64,000 bases of DNA from Streptomyces phaeoluteigriseus (GTDB lineage Bacteria; Actinomycetota; Actinomycetes; Streptomycetales; Streptomycetaceae), in NCBI RefSeq assembly GCF_001896135.2, contig NZ_MPOH02000008.1, forward strand, positions 81,620-145,619, given 5' to 3'. Shown here piece by piece: positions 53,531 to 62,526 of this stretch. A program made the translations under genes and the position numbers. Under the pieces are notes generated by a model that saw only the letters and a program-made list of their open reading frames with translations, was not told the DNA's origin and searched no databases. The number at the start of each line of letters is the position of its first letter. Position 1 is the stretch's first letter.

Positions 53531-54175
53531 ATGGAGCAATTGCTGAGAGTGATGAACTTCAACGTCTCGAGTGACGGGATCGGTGCCGGTGCGGACCAGA
53601 GCTTCGAGCGGCCGTTCGGCCATGTCGACCCCGGGAGGCTCTTCGCCTGGGCCGGCGCCACGGCGAGCTGGCCCATGCGCACGGATCCCGGAGGCAGCCG
53701 GGGGCTGGACGACTACTTCACGCGGGACTTCGCACGCAACATCGGTGCCGAGATCATGGGCCGCAACAAGTTCGGGCCCCAGCGCGGGCCCTGGCAGGAT
53801 CACGACTGGCGCGGCTGGTGGGGGGAGGAGCCCCCGTTCCACACGCCGGTGTTCGTCATGACCCACCACGAGCGTCCGTCGTTCACGCTGTCCGACACCA
53901 CGTTCCACTTCGTCGGCGGGGACCCGGCCGCGGTCCTCGCGCGGGCGCGGGAAGCGGCGCGGGGCAAGGACGTCCGGCTCGGCGGCGGGGTCACCACCGT
54001 CCGGCAGTTCCTCGACGCCGGCCTCGTCGACACCCTGCACGTGGCGGTCTCGCCGGTGGAACTCGGCTCCGGACTGAAGCTCTGGGACTCGCCCGACGAG
54101 CTGCTCGACCGGTTCCACCTGGAGGTCGTGCCCAGCCCGAGCGGTGTGACGCACCACCTGTTCTGGCGACGGTGA
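53531..54175 (+). CDS. Dihydrofolate reductase / RibD C-terminal domain family protein
   Basis: 214 residues from ATG 53531 (TGAGGGA upstream), or 207 from the Met at 53552 (MNFNVSSDG). The DHFR/RibD_C fold is seen in MNFNVSSDGIGAG, GAEIMGRNKFGPQRGPWQDH, FHTPVFVMTHHERPSFTLSD and KDVRLGGGVTTVRQFLDAGL. The ending LVDTLHVAVSPVELGSGLKL is the usual xxLxIxPVxLGxGxxLF. It probably reduces a pterin- or ribityl-like compound, or simply binds NADPH; substrate unknown. Relatives are common as stand-alone regulators' targets in streptomycetes. It is the last intact gene before the zone of fragments. Confidence 0.85.
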   Translation: MEQLLRVMNFNVSSDGIGAGADQSFERPFGHVDPGRLFAWAGATASWPMRTDPGGSRGLDDYFTRDFARNIGAEIMGRNKFGPQRGPWQDHDWRGWWGEEPPFHTPVFVMTHHERPSFTLSDTTFHFVGGDPAAVLARAREAARGKDVRLGGGVTTVRQFLDAGLVDTLHVAVSPVELGSGLKLWDSPDELLDRFHLEVVPSPSGVTHHLFWRR

Positions 54176-54195
54176 CGCGAGGGCCCAGTCGAGTT

Positions 54196-54390
54196 CAGGC
54201 CATGGTGGCGAGGGGGCGTCCCCCCAGCGGATGCCCTTCTCGCTGCGGATACGGGCGCCTTCCGCCCGTTGGGCGGCGAGGATGTCGGGGTGGCGGGCGT
54301 TGGTGTTGCGCCGGCGCTGGCGCAGGTAGCGGTGCAGGGCCTGGGTCTGTGCGAGGTTGCTGAAAGCTCAGGTTTGGTCCTGAGGGTGTT
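54196..54390 (-). pseudogene. Transposase-like C-terminal remnant
   Basis: The minus-strand frame reads NLAQTQALHRYLRQRRRNTN, ARHPDILAAQRAEGARIRSE and KGIRWGDAPSP. This resembles the C-terminal arginine-rich end of streptomycete transposase-like proteins, but I cannot name the IS family with confidence. No start or catalytic region is present. Confidence 0.3.
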
Positions 54391-54405
54391 CGTTGCGCCG
54401 ACCTC

Positions 54406-54435
54406 CCGTGCCGTGCCGTGCCGTGCCGTGCCGTG
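54406..54435. repeat. 5-bp tandem repeat (CCGTG x6)
   Basis: Six consecutive CCGTG units inside the fragment zone. Simple slippage repeat. Confidence 0.8.
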
Positions 54436-54469
54436 GCCGGCCCGGCGCGCAACGCTCGCGGTGTCTCCC

Positions 54470-54720
54470 AATGGGCCAGGAGACTGAACGCCGCCGGCTG
54501 TTCCAGTACCTCATCATGCCCGGGCAGCTTCTGCAGGCCACCCTCATGGGCGCTGGGATTGCGTGTCCCCGCGAAGCAGTCCTCTGCGAAGGTCGTGGCG
54601 CGGCGGAAGGTGTCTCCGCCGTCGTCCTCCATCAGCCGCGGTCGATGCTCGCCATCCTTCGGCGGAGACGGCGAGAAGACCGCAGTGCTGGACCTGCCCA
54701 GCCTTCTGCGATGGTGATGA
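54470..54720 (-). pseudogene. TIGR02391 (Ymh-like) protein, C-terminal remnant
   Basis: The minus-strand frame reads AVFSPSPPKDGEHRPRLMED, DGGDTFRRATTFAEDCFAGT and RNPSAHEGGLQKLPGHDEVL, then EQPAAFSLLAHW. The AFSP, GxRNPxAHE and LEQLAxFSLLAR pattern is that of the TIGR02391 family, often found in defence or abortive-infection loci. The N-terminus is lost and the C-terminus runs into the repeat. Confidence 0.5.
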
Positions 54721-54788
54721 CGGGCAGTTCAAGCCGCGCGCCCGTGTCTCCGCCGACCGTCAGGCCTGAGGGGTCGGCGATTTGAGGC

Positions 54789-54920
54789 TCACCCGCAGAC
54801 GCCCTGCACCTCCGGCGGCTTGATGTTCTGCTCGAACAGCTCAGCCGCCTGCATCCGCACCGACTCCCGGCGCCGACGTCCCGCAGCGGTCGGCCCGCTC
54901 CCGTCCCGATTTCTGGCCTC
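54789..54920 (-). pseudogene. Transposase N-terminal HTH remnant (IS630-like)
   Basis: A minus-strand frame contains GPTAAGRRRRESVRMQAAEL and FEQNIKPPEV before a stop. It resembles the start of IS630-type transposases (GLTAERRxxRExVRxxAAxxFExGxKxxEVA). The rest of the gene is absent. Confidence 0.4.
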
Positions 54921-55260
54921 CACCGCGTGCTCCGCGCCGCGTACCTCGCCGGCCGCCCGGCCGACCCATGCCACTCCGACGTCCCCAACCTCGTCAACGG
55001 CACTGACCTCGGGGAACTCGCTCGTGCAGGTCCGGATGTACCGGGACCCGCGGCCCGACGCGCGCGTCCGCGAGGCGGCCACCATCACCACCCATCCGCA
55101 GGCGGGCAACGGCGGGACAGTGCCGGGGCTGGAGCAGGGCTCGCTGAAGCCGCTCCCCGAAGCGGTCGGTGCCGTGGCTGTGCTCGCCCAAGTCACGCTC
55201 GCCGCCGAAACGACTCGCCTTCACAGGACGGCCGAAGGTTGAAGAGCAATCTCCAGGCGG

Positions 55261-55830
55261 GTGCCCGGCGCGCTGGAACGGGTATTCGTCGGCTGTTTGG
55301 GCACACGAGACGTCATGCACGGACAACATGCGCGTCCCACCAGCAGCAGTCTCATCGGTCAGGCTTCCACAGCCGAGACATCGCCGTCCGGTCACGACGG
55401 CGCCAAGCACTCACGCCGAGGCCGACGCACCGGCCGCCTGCGCCGCCGCGTCCTCGCCTACCGGGCAATCGATTTCCTGTCCACGCACATCCCGGACGAC
55501 CCCGGCCCGGGAGACGAATGCCTGCTCCTCGTACACACCCGCCAGGTCGTCGGTCAGGTCCGGTACCGGACCTGCACTGACTGCGCCCAGGGTGTCATCA
55601 TCGCCGTCGTCATCGACGAGCGCTTCCACAGCACCGGCCTGGGCACCCGGGCGCTGTCACACCTACGGTCCCGCCACCCGGGACTGACCTGGCGCAGCAC
55701 GCTGCGCAAGCGCACCACCCGTGATCTCCTGCGCCGGATGCGCATTCCCACAACCACTTCGGCCACGCCCTGCCCGCACGCTCACCAGACACTCTCTGCC
55801 ACAGCCGGCCCGATACTCGCCAGCGGCTGA
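55261..55830 (+). CDS. GNAT-like acetyltransferase-related protein
   Basis: Up to 189 residues; the start is uncertain (55261 or an internal one). The first about 60 residues look non-homologous. The core RRVLAYRAIDFLSTHIPDDP, ECLLLVHTRQVVGQVRYRTC, TDCAQGVIIAVVIDERFHST and GLGTRALSHLRSRHPGLTWR fits a GNAT fold with the GLG acetyl-CoA loop, as in a streptomycete family with a paired-Cys strand. The acetyl acceptor is unknown. It lies alone between the fragment zone and mscL. Confidence 0.55.
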   Translation: MPGALERVFVGCLGTRDVMHGQHARPTSSSLIGQASTAETSPSGHDGAKHSRRGRRTGRLRRRVLAYRAIDFLSTHIPDDPGPGDECLLLVHTRQVVGQVRYRTCTDCAQGVIIAVVIDERFHSTGLGTRALSHLRSRHPGLTWRSTLRKRTTRDLLRRMRIPTTTSATPCPHAHQTLSATAGPILASG

Positions 55831-56117
55831 CCCCAACGCTCAGCGGTCACAGCGCACGGTGGAGAGGGCACCCCCCTCACCCCGGGCCTGCCTCAGAGGC
55901 GGTATGCGAACCAAAGCCTGTTCCGGGGTGCAGCTCAGGCTGAGTGAAGTCGCGATGGCGTGCTTGACGCACGTGGCGTCGGTAGCCAGTACATCCCCGC
56001 GCCGTGCGGCGGAGCCGGCATGGGTAGGGGATGGCAGGGCATCCGAGGTGAAGGGTGTGGGCTGACCGCGCTTTCGGTGCCGCCCGTCGACGTCAAGAAC
56101 CTGCTAGGGGTGAGAAG

Positions 56118-56561
56118 GTGAAGGGCTTCCGCAGCTTCATCCTGCGCGGCAACGTGGTCGACCTGGCCGTCGGCATCGTCATCGGGGCAGCGTTCACCGC
56201 CGTGGTGAACGGCTTCGTCAGCGCCTTCCTGACACCACTCGTCGGGCTGGCCACCGGCGCCACCGGCGACATGAGCCGCAAGACCTTCACCCTAGGCGCC
56301 ACCGAGTTCCCCTACGGCGCCTTCATCAACGCGGCGATCAGCTTCCTCCTCCTCGCCAGCGCCCTGTACTTCCTGGTCGTGCTCCCGATCAACAAGCTCC
56401 ACGAACGCCTCGCCCCGCACCACGACGTCCAGGCCCCCAAACGGGACTGCCCCGAATGCCTCAGCCCCGTACCCGCCCAGGCCCGACGCTGCGCCTCCTG
56501 CACGGTCCCCCTGCCGGCCGTACCCGCTCAGGCCGGGGAGACAACGCAGCGCGCCGGGTGA
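56118..56561 (+). CDS. mscL: Large-conductance mechanosensitive channel MscL with a CxxC-containing tail
   Basis: 147 residues from GTG 56118. The N-terminal amphipathic helix VKGFRSFILRGNVVDLAVGI and first pore helix VIGAAFTAVVNGFVSAFLTP are characteristic of MscL. The second helix is AFINAAISFLLLASALYFLV. The channel opens under membrane tension to release solutes during osmotic downshock. The C-terminal bundle is followed by an extension, DCPECLSPVPAQARRC then ASC, with two CxxC pairs like a zinc ribbon, which is not in E. coli MscL. A single-gene unit. Confidence 0.92.
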   Translation: MKGFRSFILRGNVVDLAVGIVIGAAFTAVVNGFVSAFLTPLVGLATGATGDMSRKTFTLGATEFPYGAFINAAISFLLLASALYFLVVLPINKLHERLAPHHDVQAPKRDCPECLSPVPAQARRCASCTVPLPAVPAQAGETTQRAG

Positions 56562-56779
56562 CCCAGCCTCCATGGCCCGGCCTGGGTTGCCGGGCCCGTC
56601 GCGGGCCCGTCCGTGGTATCCGCCAGATCCAGTACCGCAGCAACGGATGCCTCGCCTAAACCGGACTCACCTTGACCACACCACGGCGACAACGTCAGTA
56701 ACTGATGCCTGGACAAACGCGCGGCGGAGTCGCCAAAGGCCGCCCGGCGCGCCGTCGACGCGGCTTGAACGGCGGCGAC

Positions 56780-58624
56780 TCAACCGGCCGAGTCCTGTCC
56801 CTCACCACTTCCGGGTTCCGCGCCGGGCCGCAGCATCTGGCTCGCAGCCAGTTCGCGGTAGAGGGTGCTGTCGGCCAGCAGCTCCTCGTGGGCTCCTTCG
56901 GCGGCGGTGCGGCCGTTGTCCAGCACGACGATGTGGTCGGCGTGCTGAACGGTGGACAGTCGGTGGGCGATGACCAGCAGAGCGCACTCCTGAGCGACGT
57001 CCTTCATGACGGTGGTGAGCGCCGCTTCGTTGATCGCGTCGAGGTGGGAGGTGGGCTCGTCCAACAGGAGCAGTGCGGGGCGCGCCAGCAACGCGCGCGC
57101 GAGGGCGACGCGTTGGCGTTCGCCGCCGAAGAGGGTGCTGCCGCGCTCACCGATGACGGCGGCCAGGCCGCCGGGCAGCCGGTCGACGACTTCGTCGAGC
57201 CTGGCCAGTTCCGTGACGCGCTGGATCTCCGCTTCCGATGCGTCAGGCACGGCGTAGGCGATGTTGTCGCGCAGGGTGCCGTGGACGACGTGCGCGTTCT
57301 GGTCGACGACGGCGATGCGTCGACGGCATGCCTCACGGGTGAGCTCGTTCGCCGGTCGCCCGTCGAAGAGCACCCGGCCCGCGTCCGGTTCGTAGAACCT
57401 CGCCACCAGGGCGAACACCGTGCTCTTGCCGGCTCCGGACCGCCCCACCAGGGCGACGTGCTGCCGGTGCGCGACGGTGAAGGAGACGCCACGCAGTACC
57501 GGCCGGTCCCGGTCGTAGCCGAAGCGGATGTCCTGCAGGGCGAGGGCGGGTGGTCCGAGCGGTGAGATCGGCCCTGGCGTGTGCGGGCGCGTTCTGGTCA
57601 TCCGTGGTCCAGCGGGCTCCACCGGCAGGAGGAGCGCCTGGTCGATGCGCTGATAGGCGCCCATCCCGCGTTGGATGAGGCCCACGGCACGGAATACGGA
57701 GGACAGCGGCAGGACGAGGTAGGAGGCGTACAGGAGGAAGGCGACGAGATCGCCGAGGGAGCCGTCCCGGCCGTTCACGCGCAGACCGCCGACGACCAGG
57801 ACGATGAGGAAGGAGCCCTGCACGGCGAGTTCGACGGCGGGACTCATGACGGAGGCGAGCTTCGCGGTGCGCACCCCAGCGTCGTAGGCCGCCTCGATCC
57901 GGGCGCCGATACCCGCAGCCTCGCGCTCCTCGGCGCGGTGCACACGGACCATCGGCAGGGCCCCCAAGGCCCGTTCCAGGTCGGCGGCGAGGGCACCGAC
58001 CGAGTCCTGTATGTGTTCGGACGCGCGTCTGATGCCAGCGAGCAGTGACGCCACGACGAGGGCCGCGGCGACCACGGTGATGGAGACGAGAAGCAGTAGC
58101 AGGGGATCGAGCCAGGCCATGAGGACGATTGCCCCAGCTGCGACAAGGCTTCCCGTCACCAGATCGACGAGGGCCTGGGAGACGACTTCTCGGAGCAGGG
58201 TGGTGTCCGCTGTCACCCGGGAGATCAGGTCGCCGCCGCGGTGACGGTCGTACTCCCTCATCTCCAGCCGGAGCAGCCGTCCCACCAGCCCGTGCCGAAG
58301 CTGTCGTACGACACCCTCGCCCATCCGTTCCAGCAGGAAGCGGCCCGCGGCTCCCGTCGCCGCTTCGATGACGAACAGCCCGCCGAGCAGTGTCAGCAGC
58401 GGCCAGAAGACCTGGTCGCGGCCGCTCGCGTCCACCACGTGCTTGGCGACGAGCGGCTGGGCCAGCCCCAGGGCCGAGCCCACGAGGGTCAGTACGGTGG
58501 CGACGGCGATGGCGCTCCGGTGGCCTGCGGTGAGCCGGTACATCGTGGCGACCGCCGCCCGGGTGGACCTGTCGTCCCCGGGGACCGCCTCCCGGCCCCC
58601 GTTGAGCACCGTCGCGCGGGTCAT
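56780..58624 (-). CDS. Lasso peptide ABC exporter (LasD-type), fused membrane and ATPase domains
   Basis: 614 residues from ATG 58624; the open frame continues upstream antisense-like, but this Met overlaps the B2 stop. The membrane domain (about 30-330) has six helices (AIAVATVLTLVGSALGLAQP, VFWPLLTLLGGLFVIEAATG and others). The ATPase follows with Walker A GRSGAGKSTVFALVARFYEP, signature LFGGERQRVALARALLARPA, Walker B LLLLDEPTSHLD and switch His in VIAHRLSTV. It should act as a homodimer that exports the mature lasso peptide and gives immunity. Last gene of the lasso operon. Confidence 0.9.
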   Translation of the reverse strand: MTRATVLNGGREAVPGDDRSTRAAVATMYRLTAGHRSAIAVATVLTLVGSALGLAQPLVAKHVVDASGRDQVFWPLLTLLGGLFVIEAATGAAGRFLLERMGEGVVRQLRHGLVGRLLRLEMREYDRHRGGDLISRVTADTTLLREVVSQALVDLVTGSLVAAGAIVLMAWLDPLLLLLVSITVVAAALVVASLLAGIRRASEHIQDSVGALAADLERALGALPMVRVHRAEEREAAGIGARIEAAYDAGVRTAKLASVMSPAVELAVQGSFLIVLVVGGLRVNGRDGSLGDLVAFLLYASYLVLPLSSVFRAVGLIQRGMGAYQRIDQALLLPVEPAGPRMTRTRPHTPGPISPLGPPALALQDIRFGYDRDRPVLRGVSFTVAHRQHVALVGRSGAGKSTVFALVARFYEPDAGRVLFDGRPANELTREACRRRIAVVDQNAHVVHGTLRDNIAYAVPDASEAEIQRVTELARLDEVVDRLPGGLAAVIGERGSTLFGGERQRVALARALLARPALLLLDEPTSHLDAINEAALTTVMKDVAQECALLVIAHRLSTVQHADHIVVLDNGRTAAEGAHEELLADSTLYRELAASQMLRPGAEPGSGEGQDSAG

Positions 58625-59058
58625 CGCTCGGTCGGCCGCGGCAGCGGAGCGACGGCCATCAGCCGGGCGAAGTAGCCCTTCGGCACGCCCTCGCCGACGG
58701 GACCGCCTTCCGTCTCGATCCAGGCGTGCGCGGTGAAGGGCGGGACGACGCGTACGCCGGTGCACCAGGTGGGCCAGGTTCCGCCGAGCCGGCACAGCAG
58801 AGCCGCCCCCAGTGAGCGTGGCAGGCAACCCTTCGGTCCGGCACAGCGCAGGCTGGCGGCGCACATGGCGTCGCGCGCGTTCTGGGCCTGTGCTGCGGTG
58901 GCGGGTGCGGCACCGCGCCGCAGGACACCGAGTACGGTGCGGACGTGCCGGGGCGGCAGCATGGCGAGGGCGACGGCGGGGAGCAGGACGAGACGGGCGG
59001 CCAGGCGTCGGGCCAGCGGCACATCGGTGGGTCGTTCCAGCGCGCTGGGCGTCGTCAT
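58621..59058 (-). CDS. Lasso peptide biosynthesis B2 protein (leader peptidase)
   Basis: 145 residues, ATG at 59058. A transglutaminase-like cysteine protease of the lasso B2 family: catalytic Cys in AGPKGCLPRSLGAALLCRLG and His in VPPFTAHAWIETEGGPVGEG, with the acidic partner beyond. It cuts the leader from the precursor just after the Thr-Gly pair, in complex with B1. It overlaps both B1 (upstream) and the ABC exporter (downstream) by four bases, so translation is coupled. Confidence 0.92.
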   Translation of the reverse strand: MTTPSALERPTDVPLARRLAARLVLLPAVALAMLPPRHVRTVLGVLRRGAAPATAAQAQNARDAMCAASLRCAGPKGCLPRSLGAALLCRLGGTWPTWCTGVRVVPPFTAHAWIETEGGPVGEGVPKGYFARLMAVAPLPRPTER

Positions 59059-59309
59059 GAGGCGAGCCCCGAGGTTCGCAGCTCCTGTACGAGCGTCTGG
59101 ACATCCCGCAGTGCCTGCGCCTGCTCGATGTCGAACTCCCGGACCAGGGCGGCGGCCGCGTCCGACTCCTTGCCGCCGTCGAGTAGCGTTCGCACGACCA
59201 GGGTGGCGGTCGGATTCAACTCCCAGTACGAACCGCCTCGTTCGTCCAGCAGCACCGTGCCGTAGTCGGTCTCGGCGGTGGAGATGTTGTCACGGAACCG
59301 CAAAGGCAT
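59055..59309 (-). CDS. Lasso peptide biosynthesis B1 protein (PqqD-like leader-binding RRE)
   Basis: 84 residues, ATG at 59309. The PqqD-type RiPP recognition element is seen in ETDYGTVLLDERGGSYWELN, PTATLVVRTLLDGGKESDAA and ALVREFDIEQAQALRDVQTL. It binds the YxxP region of the leader peptide and delivers it to the B2 protease. In this subgroup B1 and B2 are separate proteins, as in other actinobacterial lasso clusters. Confidence 0.92.
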   Translation of the reverse strand: MPLRFRDNISTAETDYGTVLLDERGGSYWELNPTATLVVRTLLDGGKESDAAAALVREFDIEQAQALRDVQTLVQELRTSGLAS

Positions 59310-59366
59310 ATCAGGGCCTTTCTGACGTGGGGACCTGGGACCTGGGGCGTGGGGACGTGGGCAAGC

Positions 59367-61230
59367 TCAGGGCCGGGAGCCGTGGTGTGGAACGTGGGTG
59401 CGGCCACGGGCGAGTCCCCGCAGCCACACTTCGGCGGCGATCGTCGAGTAGAGGATGGCGTCGGACAGTCCCGCAGCAGCGGGCCGCTGGGCGAGACGGC
59501 GGAGTGCGGCACCGTCCACCAGGCCCAGCGCCTCCAACCGCGAGCCCTCCCACATGGCCAGCAGGTCGGCGCGGTGTTCCCGCAGCCCGTTGGAGGCGTC
59601 CATGGAGGCCGCCGCCTTGGTGGTCCGCCGCAGACAGGCATCGGGCACGATCCCCCGCATCGCGGCGCTCAGGACGGGCTTGTACCGCCAGGGCGTGACG
59701 CGTTCACCGGGGCGTACGGCGAGGCACGCCTCGATGACGCGGTCGTCGAGGAAGGGCGAGGCCATCGGCAGGCCGGTGCGGGCTGCCATAGCATCCCATT
59801 GCCGGATGACGCGGCTGCAGGAGCGGATCTGCTCCAGGTCGCTGTGCAGACCCCGGTCCGGGTGCAGCGGCGAGACCGTCGTCGCGGCCGCGAGCAGTGC
59901 CCGACGGGCCATGCGTTCGGCATCGGGGGTCACCCAGTCGAACAGGCGTGGGGTCATGCCCCAGCCGAGCCCTGTCGCGGCGGACGGGGGCAACGGGCCG
60001 CGCAGGTGGCCGGCGGAGTCGGCGAGCCACTTCCCGTAGGGCCGGGAGTCGGCGAGCGCACGGACCGTGTCGGCGAGCGGCCACTGCCACAGCGCCCGGA
60101 ACCCGCGCAGCTGGCGCAGGGCGAAAAGCGGGCGGGTACGCAGCATTCGATGGTAGTACGCCTCGGAGCACCAGGCCACGTGGTCACCACCGATGCCGGT
60201 GAGGTGCAGCCTGCTGCCGCGGGCAGCGAGGCCGGGCAGGTGGTGCAGAACCCGGGAGCGGTCCATGACGCCGATGGTGGGCTCGTCCAGGAGGTCGTCG
60301 ATGTCGAGCAGGTCCTCGTAGACCAGCGGTGACGCGTCGGCGTCCCAGACCACGTGCTCGACGTCCGGGAGGTGCTTCATCGCTTGTTCGGCCCAGTGCT
60401 GGTCGGTGTCCGCCGGGTCGCGTCCCGGCCAGGTACTGGCCACCACACGGGCGGGGGAGCGGTCGGCGAGAAAGCAGACGGAGGTGGAGTCCAGCCCGCC
60501 GGACAGGTCGCAGCTCACCACGCCGCCCTGCCGCGTACGCGCACCGACGGCCTCCTGAAGTGCCGTCCGGATCAGGGGCGCCGCCTCGGCGAGCGGCCGG
60601 TCCGGCTCTGGCGGTGTCCACCACTGGGTGCACCGTACGGTGCGCCCGTCCGCGGCGACGACTACGGCGTCCTGCGGAGCGACGGCGGTGACCGCACGCC
60701 ACAGGGACGTTTCGAACAGCGGATATGGAGCGGGCCACAGCAGCCGTGCCGCCAGTTCCTCCACGTCGGGGTCGAGGCCCAGGACCGCGGCCAGCGTGTC
60801 GGCGCGGGAGGCCGGCACCCGCACGCCGTCGATCTCCGCGTGGAAAAACCAATCGCAGTCCGGAGGCAGTGCCCTGAACCCTGACCTGTCCGTCGAGGGC
60901 ACCGATGAGGTGAAAACTGCCAGGGAGGGAGCGGGCCAGTGCGTCGAGCTGTGCGAGATCGCGCAACCGTCCCGCGCGGCGCCGCAGTTCCGCGGTGTCG
61001 ATGGGGCAGCAGCCGACGACGGCCACGGCGGCACCGCCTGCGTTCGCCGTGACGATCTCGTCGTCGTGCCAGTGGCCGACCAGCCAGGGCCGCCCCGACG
61101 CATGGGCGAGGGTCCGGCTTCCAGGGCGGGCGAAGGAGCGGGCCACGGCGGCTGCGTCCTCGTGGTCTGTGAAGACCGCGAAGTGCGCGTCGCCGGGGCC
61201 CGTCCCCGCACGTTCGTGCAGTTCAGTCAT
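59367..61230 (-). CDS. Lasso cyclase (asparagine synthetase-like C protein), interrupted by a frameshift
   Basis: ATG 61230, 26 bases after the precursor stop. The N-terminal part holds a glutaminase-like fold without catalytic Cys (HFAVFTDHEDAAAVARSFAR, GSRTLAHASGRPWLVGHWHD). At a run of five A/T bases (60844-60848) one base appears to be extra; removing it joins GTASGLRLVF to HAEIDGVRVPASRADTLAAV. The C-terminal ATP-binding domain follows: PP-loop VVSCDLSGGLDSTSVCFLAD, LTGIGGDHVAW, SPFLDDRVIEACLAVRPGER and RRTTKAAASMD. It adenylates the ring Asp and closes the macrolactam on the core N-terminus. About 620 residues when joined. Confidence 0.86.
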
Positions 61231-61256
61231 GACGTCGGGTCAAGGACCGTCGGTCG

Positions 61257-61367
61257 TCAGTTCTTGCTCAGGATCAGCCGGTCGTTCCCGGAGCGTCCCA
61301 GGAGCCCCGTCTCCTTCCGGAAGGTGCCGAGCCGGACGAGCGTCGGTGCCTCGTAGGCCTTCTTCAT
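61257..61367 (-). CDS. Lasso peptide precursor, citrulassin-like
   Basis: 36 residues, ATG at 61367 after a GAGGAG ribosome site. The leader MKKAYEAPTLVRLGTFRKET has the lasso motif YxxPxLxxxGxxxxxT, with Thr at the penultimate leader position before Gly. The predicted core is LLGRSGNDRLILSKN, 15 residues, with Asp8 placed for an eight-membered ring to Leu1. From memory the citrulassin A core is LLGLAGNDRLVLSKN; this one differs at three positions (Arg4, Ser5, Ile11) and keeps Arg9, the residue turned into citrulline in citrulassin. No arginine deiminase gene is in the window. Confidence 0.93.
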   Translation of the reverse strand: MKKAYEAPTLVRLGTFRKETGLLGRSGNDRLILSKN

Positions 61368-61534
61368 GACTACTCCTCACACACGGGTTTTCCGTCCACC
61401 TCCTTGAGCGACGGCCCCGGAACTGTCCGGTGTGCTGTTGATCCGCCGGAGCTCATCGGGAGCCCCGGCCAGGAAGTGGACGCGGCACCCAGCTAGCTGC
61501 AGAGAAGGAACCGCTGGCAAGAGCGAAATTAAAG

Positions 61535-61549
61535 ATCGCATGATGCGAT
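61535..61549. promoter_or_regulatory. Perfect 15-bp palindrome upstream of the lasso operon
   Basis: ATCGCATGATGCGAT, 7-bp arms around a central G, in an AT-rich patch about 170 bases upstream of the precursor start. Candidate operator for the lasso operon. Confidence 0.4.
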
Positions 61550-61813
61550 AAATCCGAGGCAGGCGAAAGGTGCAACCCTCTGCCGGAGGTTGCTCTCACC
61601 ATCGCGTCGCTGTGCGGCTCGAAGGTGCGGCCGTCAGGAGAATCGTTTCGAGCTACGGTCTCGCGGTTGTCTGAGACTCCCCGGACGCGCCCGACGACTG
61701 CGGCGGCGGGGGAGCGGCGCCGGGCGCACTTCTTGTCCCTGAATATGCGCCTCTTGGTCCATCCCTTGTCGCCCGGTCAGGATTGCGCGACGGATGCCCC
61801 GAGCGCTTAGGAA

Positions 61814-62062
61814 TTGTCCGCCCAAGCAGCTGACCCAAAGCCCGCCCCCCGGCCCGCCGACTTCCTCGCCGACGCCGGGAGCCTCACGCTGACCCCTACC
61901 TGCTCGCCGGTCGACGGTCAGGAGGTGCACGGCACGGACGCTGCCTTCCAGCAGCTCTACGAGGTGCTGAGGCTGCCTGACTACTTCGGGTGGAACTGGG
62001 ATGCCCTCTCCGACTGTCTGCGCGATCAAAGTGGCTGTCCGCGGACCGCTGTACTGATCGTC
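61814..62062 (+). pseudogene. Barstar-like gene, 3'-truncated
   Basis: A frame starting at TTG 61814 reads ADFLADAGSLTLTPTCSPVD, GQEVHGTDAAFQQLYEVLRL and PDYFGWNWDALSDCLRDQSG. The PxYFGxNWDALxDCLxD core is diagnostic of barstar-family RNase inhibitors. After VLIVEAAN the homology ends and the frame becomes arginine-rich, so about 30 C-terminal residues are missing. No barnase-like toxin gene is adjacent, so it is an orphan immunity remnant. Confidence 0.6.
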
Positions 62063-62526
62063 GAGGCCGCGAATGAGGCACAGCCGAGCGTTGGTGACCG
62101 GGGTGGTGGCGTTGTAGTCCAGTTGGACCGGCCCGCCGGCCAGTCCCGGGTGCGGCGGGAGATCGCCGTCCCGGCCCGTCACGTCAGGTCTGAGGCGTCG
62201 ACGGGCAGTTCCGACAGGCGCCACTCCAGCATGCCGTCGTCGAGGCGGATCGCGCGGCGGCCGAGGTCGGTCAGCAGCCGGACCTTCGTAGGCCAGACGA
62301 ACCACCGATGCCTGCCCCCGGCCGGATACGGCGATGCGCGCCGTTGACCGCTCGCGTGACACGGACAGCCGAGGGCCTCATCCATTCACCTGACATGTCA
62401 TCACCCGGATACCCGCCCGAGTGGTGGCGCGCGCACATCTGAGTTGTCGTTGGCCATGTCGCCGCTGCGGTTCTCACCAGCTGGCAGGACGTCAGCTGAC
62501 GCAGGCTGCGACGGAAGGAATCACCC
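62063..62526. other. Gene-poor stretch
   Basis: A minus-strand frame ending at 62179 (WPTKVRLLTDLGRRAIRLDD, GMLEWRLSELPVDASDLT) looks partly protein-like but is not recognised and has no clear start. Nothing else is supported. Confidence 0.35.

Noticed and set aside
62063..62347. A 177-residue barstar protein reading through to 62347
   Set aside because: Only the first about 80 residues resemble barstar; the remainder is arginine/serine-rich noise.
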